DNA of 64,000 bases, taken from contig NZ_JAJIRT010000004.1 in NCBI RefSeq assembly GCF_025717675.1, positions 186,001 through 250,000 of the forward strand, in the 5' to 3' direction. Positions within the stretch are counted from its first letter, which is position 1, and every line of letters starts with the position of its first letter. Source of the DNA: Paucibacter sp. DJ2R-2. Its GTDB lineage: Bacteria > Pseudomonadota > Gammaproteobacteria > Burkholderiales > Burkholderiaceae_C. A program made the translations under genes and the position numbers. Positions 42,108 through 51,730 of this stretch are shown here, in pieces. The notes beneath the pieces were generated by a model. The model was not told the origin of the DNA. It ran no database searches and saw only the letters and a list, made by a program, of their open reading frames with translations.

Positions 42108-42929
42108 ATGCGCCCCAATCGCCACACCCCCCTGCTGGCCCTGATCAGCCTGGCCCTGGCCTGCGGCACCGCCCTGGCCGGCCACGGCCAGAATGAGCAG
42201 GACTGGAACCTGCGACTCAAGAAAGAGGGAAACGGCTGGAGCCTCAACTTCAGCAGCACCCAGGACTACGGCAGCGGCAGCTCGCGCCTCAAGGGTTCGG
42301 GAAACTGGGTGGAGAAACAGCGCAGCGTCGCCGCCTTCAGCAAGCTGCGCTTGGAAGGCCCCCTCGATGTGCGCCTGAGCCAGGCCAGCGGCGACAGCGT
42401 CAAGGTGGCGGCCGATGACAATATCGAGCCCTTGATCGAAACCCGGGTCGAAGGCGACACCCTGGTCGTGCGCATCCAGAAGGACGCGGGCTTCCGTACC
42501 CGCCAAGCCCCTGTCATACGGATCGAGAGCAAGAACCTGCAAGCCGTGGCGCTCGAGGGCTCGGGCGATCTGCAGCTGGACCGATTCAAGGGCGAGCGCC
42601 TGAGCCTCAGCCTCAATGGTTCCGGCGATGTCCGGGTCGGCCAGCTCGAAGTGCAGGAGCTGACGGCCAGCCTGATCGGTTCGGGCGATTTGCAAGTGGC
42701 CGGCCGCGCCGACACCCAGAGCTGGACACTGAATGGCTCGGGCGATGTCGATGCCCGTGCGCTCAGCGGACGCAAGGTCAAGGCGGAACTGAGCGGCTCG
42801 GGCGATCTGGCCCTGGGCGTGTCCGAGACTTTGGACGCCAGCTTGCGCGGCTCCGGGGATCTCAGCTACGGCGGGCGCCCCCAGTTGCGCCAATCCATCA
42901 GCGGATCGGGCGAAATCAGCCGACGCTGA
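42108..42929 (+). CDS. DUF2807 (GIN) adhesin-like secreted protein with GSGD repeats
   Basis: 273 residues; ATG at 42108 follows CAAGGAGACAGCTC. A signal peptide ends near TALA-GHG. The DUF2807 domain (about 75-273) is built from short beta-strand repeats, each closing on a GSGD-type turn: EGSGDLQ, NGSGDVR, IGSGDLQ, NGSGDVD, SGSGDLA, RGSGDLS and SGSGEIS, about 20 residues apart. This regular spacing suggests a right-handed beta-helix. DUF2807 proteins are surface or periplasmic, and their function is unsettled. Codons 1-70 lie upstream of the repeats in a charged region with no match. Confidence 0.88.
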   Translation: MRPNRHTPLLALISLALACGTALAGHGQNEQDWNLRLKKEGNGWSLNFSSTQDYGSGSSRLKGSGNWVEKQRSVAAFSKLRLEGPLDVRLSQASGDSVKVAADDNIEPLIETRVEGDTLVVRIQKDAGFRTRQAPVIRIESKNLQAVALEGSGDLQLDRFKGERLSLSLNGSGDVRVGQLEVQELTASLIGSGDLQVAGRADTQSWTLNGSGDVDARALSGRKVKAELSGSGDLALGVSETLDASLRGSGDLSYGGRPQLRQSISGSGEISRR

Positions 42930-42994
42930 AACGCATTGCCCGCCCGGGCCGGCAGATGCAGCAGAATGCTCGCATCCGCCGGAGTTGCCCACTG

Positions 42995-43915
42995 ATGACC
43001 ACTGCCCCCGCGCCGCTGCCCCCGGGTCTGGCCGAAACCCTGCTCGAATTGCAGGAGCAGAGCCCGCTGCTGGTGGCCTTGTTCGACGCGCGCGATGTGC
43101 TCTGCCACGCCAACACGGCCTTCCGCGAAGCCTATTGCGTCGAGCCGGATGGCTTGCTCACCTGGGCCGACATGATGCGCGACAACCATGCGCAAGGCCA
43201 CGGCGCCCTGATCGAAACCAGCGACATCGACACCTGGCTGGCCTCGGTCAGCAGCCGGCGCGGCAAGCTGCCCTACCGGGCCTTCGAAGTCGACCTCTGT
43301 GACGGCCGCTGGCTCTGGGTCACCGAGACCACGCAAGCGCAAGGCTGGATGTTGCTGGTCGCCAGCGACATCACCAGCCTTCGCCAGGACAATCGCAGCC
43401 TGCGCCTGGCCCATGTGCGCGCCCTGGCAGCGGCCCACACCGACCCGCTCACAGGACTGAGCAACCGGCGTCACTGCATGCAGATGCTGCAAGACGTGCT
43501 GGTACGAAGCGAGACCTGGCCGCTCTGCGTGGCCGCGCTCGACCTGGACGGTTTCAAGAGCATCAATGACCGCTTCGGCCACGGCTCCGGCGACCAGGTT
43601 CTGTGTGATTTCGCGCGCCAGCTGCAGGCCAGCATCCGCCGCGAGGACGGCTGCGCCCGCATCGGCGGAGAGGAGTTTCTCTTGATCCTGCCGGCCACCG
43701 CCGCCCCGCAAGCAGAGGCCATCATGAACCGTCTGCTTGAGCGCGTGCGCAAGGCCCGACCTCTGGCCGAACATGGCGAGCTGAGCTACACCTGCTCGGT
43801 CGGCTTGGCGCAGGCCATCTGGGGCGAGAGCGCGACCAGCCTGCTGGCACGGGCCGACGCCGCCCTCTACCAGGCCAAAGCCGCGGGGCGTGACCGGATC
43901 TGCCTGGCCGACTGA
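42995..43915 (+). CDS. Diguanylate cyclase with PAS-like sensor domain
   Basis: 306 residues from ATG at 42995, which has GGAG 10 nt upstream; an upstream in-frame ATG lacks one. Residues 20-140 form a PAS-like domain (LLVALFDARDVLCHANTAFRE ... GWMLLVASDITSLRQ), and 150-306 a GGDEF domain. The signature is GGEEF at 224-228, a functional variant, with DFDGFKSINDRFGHGSGD-like substrate residues (LDLDGFKSIND) upstream. An inhibitory I-site R215-x-x-D218 is present, five residues before GGEEF. No signal peptide or membrane segment. It should make c-di-GMP under product inhibition; what the PAS domain senses is unknown. Confidence 0.94.
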   Translation: MTTAPAPLPPGLAETLLELQEQSPLLVALFDARDVLCHANTAFREAYCVEPDGLLTWADMMRDNHAQGHGALIETSDIDTWLASVSSRRGKLPYRAFEVDLCDGRWLWVTETTQAQGWMLLVASDITSLRQDNRSLRLAHVRALAAAHTDPLTGLSNRRHCMQMLQDVLVRSETWPLCVAALDLDGFKSINDRFGHGSGDQVLCDFARQLQASIRREDGCARIGGEEFLLILPATAAPQAEAIMNRLLERVRKARPLAEHGELSYTCSVGLAQAIWGESATSLLARADAALYQAKAAGRDRICLAD

Positions 43916-43990
43916 AAAGCGCCTTGCGCAGCGCAGCGCGCCGTCCAGTGATTGCTCCGGGCTGATGGCGTTTGCGCACGCGCCAGACGC

Positions 43991-45823
43991 TCAGTCAGAT
44001 TCGCCCAGGAAGCCGCCACTCTGGTGAGCCCACAGCCTGGCGTACAAACCGCCCTGAGCCAACAGGCTGGTGTGGTCGCCCTGCTCGACGATCTCGCCGC
44101 CGTCCATCACGATCAGACGGTCCATGGCGGCGATGGTTGACAGGCGGTGGGCGATCGCCACCACCGTCTTGCCTTCCATCAGGCGGTAGAGGCTGGTCTG
44201 GATCGCCGCCTCGACTTCCGAATCCAGCGCGCTGGTCGCCTCGTCCAGCAGCAGGATGGGCGCGTCCTTCAGCATCACCCGGGCAATGGCAACGCGCTGA
44301 CGTTGGCCGCCGCTGAGCTTGACGCCGCGTTCGCCGACATGGGCGTCAAAACCGCTGCGCCCCTTCGGGTCGCTGAGGCCGGCGATGAAGGTCATGGCCT
44401 CGGCCCGCTCGGCCGCCTGCACCATCTGTGCTTCGTCGGCGTCGGGGCGGCCGTAGAGCAGGTTGTCGCGCACCGAGCGATGCAGCAGCGAGGTGTCCTG
44501 GGTGACCATGCCGATCTGAGCGCGCAGGCTGTCCTGGGTCACGCCGGCGATGTCCTGGCCGTCAATCAAGATGCGGCCCTGCTCCAGGTCATGGAAACGC
44601 AGCAGCAAATTGACCAGGGTGGACTTGCCGGCACCAGAGCGCCCGACCAAGCCGATCTTCTCGCCGGCGCGGATCTGCAGGTCCAGGGCCTTCAGCACCG
44701 GCTTCGTGCCGCCATAGGCAAAGCTGACCTGCTCGAAGCGGATCTCGCCGCGGCTGACCTGCAGCGGCTGGGCGCCGTCCGCGTCGCGCACCGTCACGCC
44801 ACGCGCCAGGGTGCTGATGCCGTCCTGCACCGTGCCGATGTGCTCGAACAGGCTGGACATCTCCCACATGATCCAGTGTGCGATGCCGTTGAGACGCAGG
44901 GCCATGGCCGTGGCCGCCGCCACCGCGCCGACGCCGACCTCGCCGCGCGTCCACAGCCACAGCGTCATGCCGGCGGTACTGGCGATCAGGCCCATGGACA
45001 GCACATGGTTGACCACCTCGAAACCGCTGACCAGGCGCATCTGCCGGTAAGCCGTGCCCAGGAATTCCTGCATCGCGCCGCGCGCGAACTGCGCCTCGCG
45101 CTGGCTGTGCGAGAACAGCTTGACGGTGCTGATATTGGTGTACGCGTCGGTGATGCGGCCCGTCATCAGGCTGCGCGCATCGGCCTGCGCACTGGCCGCT
45201 TGGCCCAGGCGCGGCACGAAGTGGTACAGCGCCAGACCGTAGCAAAGCAACCAGCCCAGGAAGGGCAGCATCAGGATCAGATCGAAACTGCCCACCACGC
45301 CCAGCATGGTGATGAAGTAGATGGTGATGAAGACCAGGATGTCGGTGACGATGAGCACGCAGTCGCGCACCGCCAGCGCCGTCTGCATCAGCTTGGCCGA
45401 CACCCGGCCGGCAAACTCATCGGCAAAGAAGCTCATGCTCTGGCCGAGCAGATGGCGGTGGAAGTTCCAGCGCAGGCGCATCGGGAAATTGGCCGACAGG
45501 CCCTGGTACTTGCTCAAGGCCTGCAAGGCGATCAGCAGCGGGCTGAGCAGCAGGATGCCGGCCAGCAAGGCCAGACGGCCCTTCTCCTGCGCCCACAAGC
45601 GGTCGGCCGGCACCTGGCTGAGAAAGTCCACCACCGAGCCGAGCATTGCGAACAGCAGGGCCTCGAAAGCACCGATGCCGGCGGTCAGCAGCGTCATTGC
45701 CAGGATCAGGCCACGCATGCCGCGCGTGGCCGACCAGACAAAGGGGAAGAAGCCCAGCGGCGGCTGCGGCGGCGGGCCGGCCGGGAAGGGGTCGACCCGG
45801 CGCTCGAACCAGGAAAACAACAT
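43991..45823 (-). CDS. ABC exporter, fused membrane and ATPase domains (MsbA-like half-transporter)
   Basis: 610 residues. Six membrane helices span about 25-330. The ATPase domain has Walker A LVGRSGAGKST, the signature LSGGQRQRVAIARVML, Walker B ILLLDEATSALD and the H-loop AIAHRLSTI. It should form a homodimeric exporter for lipid, peptide or drug. Its ATG overlaps the stop of the phosphatase gene by one base (TGATG), so its translation depends on the upstream gene. That coupling suggests a shared substrate, perhaps a phosphorylated lipid or metabolite. No adhesin or HlyD-type partner is linked. Confidence 0.93.
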   Translation of the reverse strand: MLFSWFERRVDPFPAGPPPQPPLGFFPFVWSATRGMRGLILAMTLLTAGIGAFEALLFAMLGSVVDFLSQVPADRLWAQEKGRLALLAGILLLSPLLIALQALSKYQGLSANFPMRLRWNFHRHLLGQSMSFFADEFAGRVSAKLMQTALAVRDCVLIVTDILVFITIYFITMLGVVGSFDLILMLPFLGWLLCYGLALYHFVPRLGQAASAQADARSLMTGRITDAYTNISTVKLFSHSQREAQFARGAMQEFLGTAYRQMRLVSGFEVVNHVLSMGLIASTAGMTLWLWTRGEVGVGAVAAATAMALRLNGIAHWIMWEMSSLFEHIGTVQDGISTLARGVTVRDADGAQPLQVSRGEIRFEQVSFAYGGTKPVLKALDLQIRAGEKIGLVGRSGAGKSTLVNLLLRFHDLEQGRILIDGQDIAGVTQDSLRAQIGMVTQDTSLLHRSVRDNLLYGRPDADEAQMVQAAERAEAMTFIAGLSDPKGRSGFDAHVGERGVKLSGGQRQRVAIARVMLKDAPILLLDEATSALDSEVEAAIQTSLYRLMEGKTVVAIAHRLSTIAAMDRLIVMDGGEIVEQGDHTSLLAQGGLYARLWAHQSGGFLGESD

Positions 45824-47523
45824 CAGCGGGCCAGCGCTGCGGGCGATGCGCCCGGCAGCGGCAGGGGGCGCCCCTGCGACTGCGCCGGTGCCGGCACCTG
45901 CAGGATGTCGGCCAGGGTCGGCGCAATGTCCACCACCTCCACCGGCGTCTTCACCTCACCGCGGCCCAGCCAGGCCGGGCCCCAGCCCAGGATGGGCACA
46001 TGCTGGTCATAGCGGTGCGGCGTGCCATGAGAGCTGCCACCGGTGCGCGAGCTGAACAGCCAGTTGGGCTTGATGACGAACTGCACCGGCGCCGACACCT
46101 CAGGGTGCCAGGCCTTGCGCATGGCGTCCAGGAAGGGCGTGGCCGTGTCGGCACTGCGCAGCTGCGCAGGCGTGAAGGCGGCAACGATGCCGTTCATGCC
46201 GCGCAGCAGGCGTGCGGCTTCTTCATGAACATCGGCCGGCGCCAGGCCACGGGCCGCGATCAGCTGGTGATCAAAGAGCACGCCAGCGGCCGAAAACTTG
46301 ACGGCCCAACGGCCCTCGCCGAACTTCTGAACCAGGCCGGCATTGAGCGCCGTCATGACCACGCCCGGATTGAGCAGCTCGGCGTCGCGCCCCTGGGTCT
46401 TGGCCCAGTCCGGCGAATCCGCAAAGCCATGGTCAGCCGTCAGCATCACCAGGTAGTTGGCGCGGCCAACCCGTTGGTCCAAGTACTGAAAGAAGCCCTG
46501 CAGATAACGGTCCAGGTGCAGGAAATGGTCGTGCGAGAGGCGCGACTCGGGACCGAAGGCATGGTTGACATAGTCATGGCTGGACAAGCTGACCGAAAGA
46601 ATGTCGGTCTGCGCATCGGCGCCCAGCTGTTCGCCTTCGATGGCGGCGCGAGCGAAGGCCAGGGTCAGCTCGTCGCCATAGGGCGAGGGCAGGATGTTGC
46701 CGTAGAACAGCGGGCCCGGCTTCTCGTGCTTGGCGCCCAGAACCGCCGGCAAGCGATTGCCATTGCCGCCATTGAACTGCCAGGGCTGCCCGTCGGGCAC
46801 CGAACCGGCATAGGCCGACTCGGGCAAGAGCGGCGCCCAAGCCTTGCCGAAGAAGGCATCGGCCGGCTTGGCGGCATTGAAATCACGCACCCACTGCGGG
46901 TGGCTGCTCATGTAGTAGGTGCTGGAGGCGAACTGGCCGTCCTCGCTCATATACATATACGCCGTGCCCTTGTGGCCGGCCGGCAGGATGGCGCCCCGGT
47001 CCTTGCCCGAGATGCCGATCACCTTGGACGCCGGCTGGCGCGTGCGCAGCACATCGCCCACGGTTTCGGCGCGCAGATTGCGCGGACTGGTGCCGGCCAG
47101 CGGGTCGGTTTTGTGATCGATGTATTGGTAGGCGGTGTCGCCGGTGTTGTAGACCGGTGCAAAGGTCTGCGCGTCGTTCCACTCATTGCTGATGATGCCG
47201 GTGCGCTGCGGGTAGGCGCCGGTCAGCATGGTGGCGTGGCCGGCGGCCGTGACCGTGTGGCCATGGGCGTAACGGGCATCGGAGAACCAGGCGCCCTGGT
47301 CGAGGAAACGCTTGAAGCCATCGGCCTGCAGCTGCTCGCGGTAGGCCAGCACCTGACGCATGGGCAGGCCGTCCACCACCAGGAACACGACCAGCTTGGG
47401 CGGCGCCTTTGCCGCGCCCGGAGCGGCGGACTCGGCCAAGGGCGTGCTCGAACAAGCGGCCAGGGCCAAGGTGATGCTCAGGGCCAGGGCCGCGAGAGGA
47501 AGTCTGGGCAAAGGTGAATGCAT
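45823..47523 (-). CDS. Alkaline-phosphatase-superfamily lipoprotein (PafA-like)
   Basis: 566 residues. The N-terminus is a lipoprotein signal (ALALSITLALAACSST, with LAAC as lipobox). The catalytic domain begins KLVVFLVVDGLPMRQVL, with the nucleophile threonine in HGHTVTAAGHATMLTG, and continues with SVSLSSHDYVNHAFGPES and LTADHGFADS, which supply zinc ligands. It belongs to the type I phosphodiesterase/nucleotide pyrophosphatase group and resembles the PafA phosphatases that hydrolyse phosphomonoesters in the periplasm. Its 3' end is coupled to the ABC exporter start. The upstream neighbour on the same strand is the large sensor kinase, across 57 bp. Confidence 0.92.
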   Translation of the reverse strand: MHSPLPRLPLAALALSITLALAACSSTPLAESAAPGAAKAPPKLVVFLVVDGLPMRQVLAYREQLQADGFKRFLDQGAWFSDARYAHGHTVTAAGHATMLTGAYPQRTGIISNEWNDAQTFAPVYNTGDTAYQYIDHKTDPLAGTSPRNLRAETVGDVLRTRQPASKVIGISGKDRGAILPAGHKGTAYMYMSEDGQFASSTYYMSSHPQWVRDFNAAKPADAFFGKAWAPLLPESAYAGSVPDGQPWQFNGGNGNRLPAVLGAKHEKPGPLFYGNILPSPYGDELTLAFARAAIEGEQLGADAQTDILSVSLSSHDYVNHAFGPESRLSHDHFLHLDRYLQGFFQYLDQRVGRANYLVMLTADHGFADSPDWAKTQGRDAELLNPGVVMTALNAGLVQKFGEGRWAVKFSAAGVLFDHQLIAARGLAPADVHEEAARLLRGMNGIVAAFTPAQLRSADTATPFLDAMRKAWHPEVSAPVQFVIKPNWLFSSRTGGSSHGTPHRYDQHVPILGWGPAWLGRGEVKTPVEVVDIAPTLADILQVPAPAQSQGRPLPLPGASPAALAR

Positions 47524-47580
47524 GGTGGAAGCGTGGTGAAACAGACAAGCGCCGTGGCAAGGAGGCGCAAGCTTAGTCGA

Positions 47581-50500
47581 TCATGGCGACCCCGCCGGCC
47601 CGCGCGGCGCCACGCGCGGCAGGACGATCTCGAATTGAGCCCCCTCGCCCGGTGCGCTGCGCACGCTGATGCTGCCGCCCAGGGTGGCGGTGACGATGTT
47701 GTAGCTGATGTGCAGGCCCAGGCCGCTGCCTCCCTGACCCAAGCGGGTGGTGAAGAAGGGGTCGAAGATGCGGCCGATGTTCTCTGCGCTGATGCCACGG
47801 CCGTTGTCGCTGAAGAGCAGGCGCAGGCGCTCGCCGTCCAGGGCCTCGGCCTGCAACTGCAGCAAGCCACCCTTGCGGCCGTCCAGACCGTGGACCATGG
47901 CATTGATGATGAGGTTGGTCAGCACCTGGCCCAGCGGCCCCGGAAAGCTGTCCAGGGTCAGGCCTTCGGGCACCTCCAGGCGCAGCTCATGCTCATCGCG
48001 GCGCAGGCGGTTGCCCAGGGTCAGGACCACCTCGCGGCACAGCGTGGCCAGGTCGAAGACGCGGCGTTGGTCCGAGGTCTGGTCCACGGCGATCTGCTTG
48101 AAGCTGGTCACCAGGCTGGCCGCCTGGCCCAGGCTGCGCACCAGCAGCTGGCTTGATTCTTCGGCCGTCTGGCAAAAGCGCTCCAGCTCCGAACGCCGCA
48201 GCGCGCCCGACTGCACCTGCTGCAAAAAGCGCTTGCTGCTGTCGCTCAAGGTGCTGGCCATCAAGAGGCTGTTGCCGATCGGCGTATTGAGCTCATGGGC
48301 GACACCGGCCACCAGCGAGCCCAGGGCCGCCAGCTTCTCCTGCTCGACCAGTTGGTTCTGGGTGATCTGCAGGCGCCGGTAGGCCTCGGCATTGTCCAGG
48401 GCAACCGCGGCATAGGCGCCCAGAGTGCGCAGGATGTCCAGGTCTGCGGCGCCAAAGGCGCGCAGCCTGGGGCTCAAGGCGCTGATCACGCCCAGGACCT
48501 CGCCCTTGAGCATCATGGGCACATAAAGCCCCGAATGCACCTCGTCCGGCTCGGCGCCGCTCTGCAGCTGGGCGCGCAGCGGTGCCTCGCCCTCGGGCTG
48601 CAAGTCCCGGTTGTCCTGCCCCAGGTCGGCCAGGTTGAGCTCGCGCGCCTGCAGCGCGCATTGGGCCGCCGGGCCGGGCCCGTCGAGCGCGCGCTGATAG
48701 GGTTTGAAGGCCTGGCCGCGCTGCATGACGAAGTCGAAGTTGATCTGGCGCGCCTGCCAGTCCACCAGGCCGACGCCGAACACGCTGCAATCGACCAGCT
48801 CGTTGACATGGCGGTAGAGCGTCTGCTGGATCGCGGCCACATCGAGCGAAGCGGTGATCTGCCGGCCGATCTCGCTGAGCAGGCCGATATCACGGCGCGC
48901 CTTCTCCGCCACCTCGCGCTGCGCATCGGCGGCCTGCTTCTCGCGCGCCAGCTGTTGCTGCTGCTCCTGCAACTGCTCGGTGCGCTGCTCGACCAGCTCG
49001 CTCAGGCGCTGACGGCTCTGCTGCAGCACGCGCACGCGCAATCGGTAGGCCAGGGCCATGGCCAGCAGGAACAAAGTGACCATGCCCGCCCGCCACCACC
49101 AGCTGCGCCAGAACGGCGGCTGCACAGAAAGCTCCAGCAGCACCCGACTCTCGCTCCAGAGGCCATCCGGATTGGCTGCCTTGGCATGCAGGCGGTAACG
49201 GCCGGGGTCGAGATTGGTGTAGGTGGCCAAGCCCAGATCGCCGATGCCGTAGATCCAGTCACGGTCAAAGCCCTCCAGCTTCCAGGCATAGCGCAGGAGC
49301 TGCCGCTGATTGAAATGCAAGGCCGCCAGCTCGAAGCTGACCATGGTCTCGTGATGCGAGATCTGCAGGCTTTCGATCAGATGCAAAGGGCCATCCAGCC
49401 CCTTCAGGGTCGGCGCCCGGTCCGGCGTCGCCGCGGCGCCACTGGCCGCGGCACCAAGGGCTGGATCGACGGCACGCACCGAGCGGTTCAGGATCAACAC
49501 ATCGCTGAGCACCAGCTGCGGCGGCGTCGGGTTGTCGCGCAGCGCCTCGGGTTGGAAACGCAGCAACCCGGGCCCGCCAAAGTAAAGGCTGCCGTCCGGC
49601 CCACGCGCCGCCGAGCCGAACGCAAAACCGCCACCGAAACGGCTGCGCCCGGGGTAGAAGCGGGCCTGCCGGCGATCCGGCTGCACCCGCGTCAGACCCT
49701 GCTCATTGCTGAGCCAGATTTCGCCATTCAAGGCATCCTGGATGGCGCTGAACTCCCCCTTGGGCATGCCGGACAGCTCACGCCAGGACTTGATCTCCCA
49801 AGCGTCGCCACGCGCCAGCAACTGGTACAGGCCCATCTCGGTGGCCAGCCAGATCCGGCCCTGCGCATCCTGGCGCATGCCGAAGATCGGCAGCTTGCCC
49901 GGGGCCGGCATGTCGGCACTGGGCAGCACCGGCTGGCTGAACTGCTGCTTCTCGGCATCCCAGAGCTGCAAGCCGCCTTTGCTGCCGACCCAGAGCCGGC
50001 CGTCGCGGTCCTCCAGCAAGCAGTCCACCACGTCATGACTCAGACTGCCGGCCTGCCCAGGCTGACCGCGAAACACGCTGAGGCGGCGCTCGCGGTCCAG
50101 GCGGTAGAGCCCGCCGGCGCTGCCGGCCCAGACCTGGCCCTGGCGGTCACGCAGCAGCGAGCTGATGGACGCGCCACCCGGCGATCGATGGCCCAGCTCC
50201 ACGGCCTGGCTGCGGCCGCGCCGCGGGTCGTAAAGCAACAGGCCGCCATCGCCGCCCAGCCACAGGCGCCCATCCGGCTCGGCCAGCATGGCCTTGATGC
50301 GCTTCAAGGGCACCGCTGAGGCGTCGATGCGCTCGGTGTCACCGCTGGGCAGATGCAAGCGGTTCAGGCCGCCGCCATAGGTGCCCAGCCAGGCATGCTC
50401 GGGGCCATCGAGCAGGGTCGCCATGACCGTGTTGTTGGACAGGCTGCGCGGGTCGCCCGGCACCTCCAAATAGCTGCTGAAACCGCGCGCGGCCAAGTCC

Positions 50501-51588
50501 GTCAGGCTGATGCCGCTGCCCCAGGTGCCGACCCAGAGCGTGCCGCTGCGGTCCTGCATCAAGGCGGCCACGCTGTCACCGGCCAGGCTGCTGCTGACGC
50601 CAGGCAGGTGCACATAGGACTCGCTGTGGCTTTGCCCGGCGCGCCAACGGTGCAGTGCCGGCGAGGCGCCCACCCCAATCCACATGGCGCCGTCCTGATC
50701 GAGCAACAAGCTGTGGACCACGGCGCGCGGCAGGCGCAGGTGTTCGGGCAAGGCCTCGGGCTGAGGCGGCGAGCGGCCATCGGCAGGAATGCGCCAGAGC
50801 TGCAGGCCAGCGGCCATGCCGACCCAGAGCCGGCCCTCGCGATCAAAAGCCAGGCGGCGCGCCAGCAACTCGACCGGGCTGAACTGCCCGGTCGGGCTGC
50901 CTTGCAAGGTGTTGAGCTGTTGCTGCAGCCGCCCTTGGGCGTCGATGTGCACGACCCGGTGACCTTGCGCCAGCCAGATCCCGCCCTGGCCGTCCGCCAG
51001 CAGGCTGCGCACACGCTGATCTTCTTGTGGCTGCGCCCAGCCCTCGGCTTGCCAGCGTTCGAAGCGGCCGCTCGCCGGGTCGAGCAGGAACAGGCCCATG
51101 GGGGTGGCCACCCAGAGTCGCTGCGGCCCGGCCGGCGCCAGACCCAGCACGGGTTGGTCCTGCAGGGCCAGCTCCTTGGGCATGGCGATGCGGCGCACGC
51201 TGTCATCGCGCAGATCGATGCGGTCCAGGCCGGTGCGCGTGCCGACCCAAAGCACTTGACCGGCACGGTCCTCCCACAAGCTGTGCACCAAGCCATGGCT
51301 GAGCTTGCCCGGCTGCTCGGGATCAGGCTCCCAGACCTTGAAATGGCGGCCGTCATAGCGGGCCAGGCCATTGCCGGTGCCGACCCACACCAGGCCCCGG
51401 CTGTCCTGCAGCATGGTCACCACGCCGGAGCCGGGCAGACCCTCGTCGCTGCCCAGCTGGTTGAAGCGCAAGCCATGCAGGGCGGCCGCCTGGGCAAGAC
51501 CTGGCCCCAGGACGAGCAAGCCAGCCAGCAGCAGACGCAGCAGCGCGGCTTGCAAACGGCGGTACGGGGCTCGGGCGTGCTTCGGCAA
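47581..51588 (-). CDS. Large beta-propeller sensor histidine kinase
   Basis: About 1335 residues from TTG at 51588, which has GGGAG 8 nt upstream; a GTG at 51699 is an alternative, but its ribosome site is too close. After a signal/membrane segment, two propeller regions (about 40-720) carry many LWVGT and IWLA repeats (two-component regulator propeller), then a Y_Y_Y domain (about 780-850), a membrane helix near 860, a coiled coil, a GAF domain (about 930-1080), a dimerisation helix with the phosphoacceptor histidine in SLVAGVAHELNTPIG, and an ATPase domain with GRGISAENIGR and GQGGSGLGLHIS. This plan is typical of hybrid two-component systems sensing polysaccharides, but there is no receiver or DNA-binding domain. 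No response regulator gene is adjacent, so it is an orphan. Confidence 0.9.
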   Translation of the reverse strand: MPKHARAPYRRLQAALLRLLLAGLLVLGPGLAQAAALHGLRFNQLGSDEGLPGSGVVTMLQDSRGLVWVGTGNGLARYDGRHFKVWEPDPEQPGKLSHGLVHSLWEDRAGQVLWVGTRTGLDRIDLRDDSVRRIAMPKELALQDQPVLGLAPAGPQRLWVATPMGLFLLDPASGRFERWQAEGWAQPQEDQRVRSLLADGQGGIWLAQGHRVVHIDAQGRLQQQLNTLQGSPTGQFSPVELLARRLAFDREGRLWVGMAAGLQLWRIPADGRSPPQPEALPEHLRLPRAVVHSLLLDQDGAMWIGVGASPALHRWRAGQSHSESYVHLPGVSSSLAGDSVAALMQDRSGTLWVGTWGSGISLTDLAARGFSSYLEVPGDPRSLSNNTVMATLLDGPEHAWLGTYGGGLNRLHLPSGDTERIDASAVPLKRIKAMLAEPDGRLWLGGDGGLLLYDPRRGRSQAVELGHRSPGGASISSLLRDRQGQVWAGSAGGLYRLDRERRLSVFRGQPGQAGSLSHDVVDCLLEDRDGRLWVGSKGGLQLWDAEKQQFSQPVLPSADMPAPGKLPIFGMRQDAQGRIWLATEMGLYQLLARGDAWEIKSWRELSGMPKGEFSAIQDALNGEIWLSNEQGLTRVQPDRRQARFYPGRSRFGGGFAFGSAARGPDGSLYFGGPGLLRFQPEALRDNPTPPQLVLSDVLILNRSVRAVDPALGAAASGAAATPDRAPTLKGLDGPLHLIESLQISHHETMVSFELAALHFNQRQLLRYAWKLEGFDRDWIYGIGDLGLATYTNLDPGRYRLHAKAANPDGLWSESRVLLELSVQPPFWRSWWWRAGMVTLFLLAMALAYRLRVRVLQQSRQRLSELVEQRTEQLQEQQQQLAREKQAADAQREVAEKARRDIGLLSEIGRQITASLDVAAIQQTLYRHVNELVDCSVFGVGLVDWQARQINFDFVMQRGQAFKPYQRALDGPGPAAQCALQARELNLADLGQDNRDLQPEGEAPLRAQLQSGAEPDEVHSGLYVPMMLKGEVLGVISALSPRLRAFGAADLDILRTLGAYAAVALDNAEAYRRLQITQNQLVEQEKLAALGSLVAGVAHELNTPIGNSLLMASTLSDSSKRFLQQVQSGALRRSELERFCQTAEESSQLLVRSLGQAASLVTSFKQIAVDQTSDQRRVFDLATLCREVVLTLGNRLRRDEHELRLEVPEGLTLDSFPGPLGQVLTNLIINAMVHGLDGRKGGLLQLQAEALDGERLRLLFSDNGRGISAENIGRIFDPFFTTRLGQGGSGLGLHISYNIVTATLGGSISVRSAPGEGAQFEIVLPRVAPRGPAGSP

Positions 51589-51730
51589 GACGGTCTCTCC
51601 CACGGGGCCGTGCAAGCCTAACCCGGAGGCCGGCAAAAAGACATCGGGGCATATCGCGGCCAGGGCATATCGCTGCCGGCGCAACAGCGCGGCCCTCACA
51701 CCTCCTACTGGACGCCGCCCTGCGCTTGGA

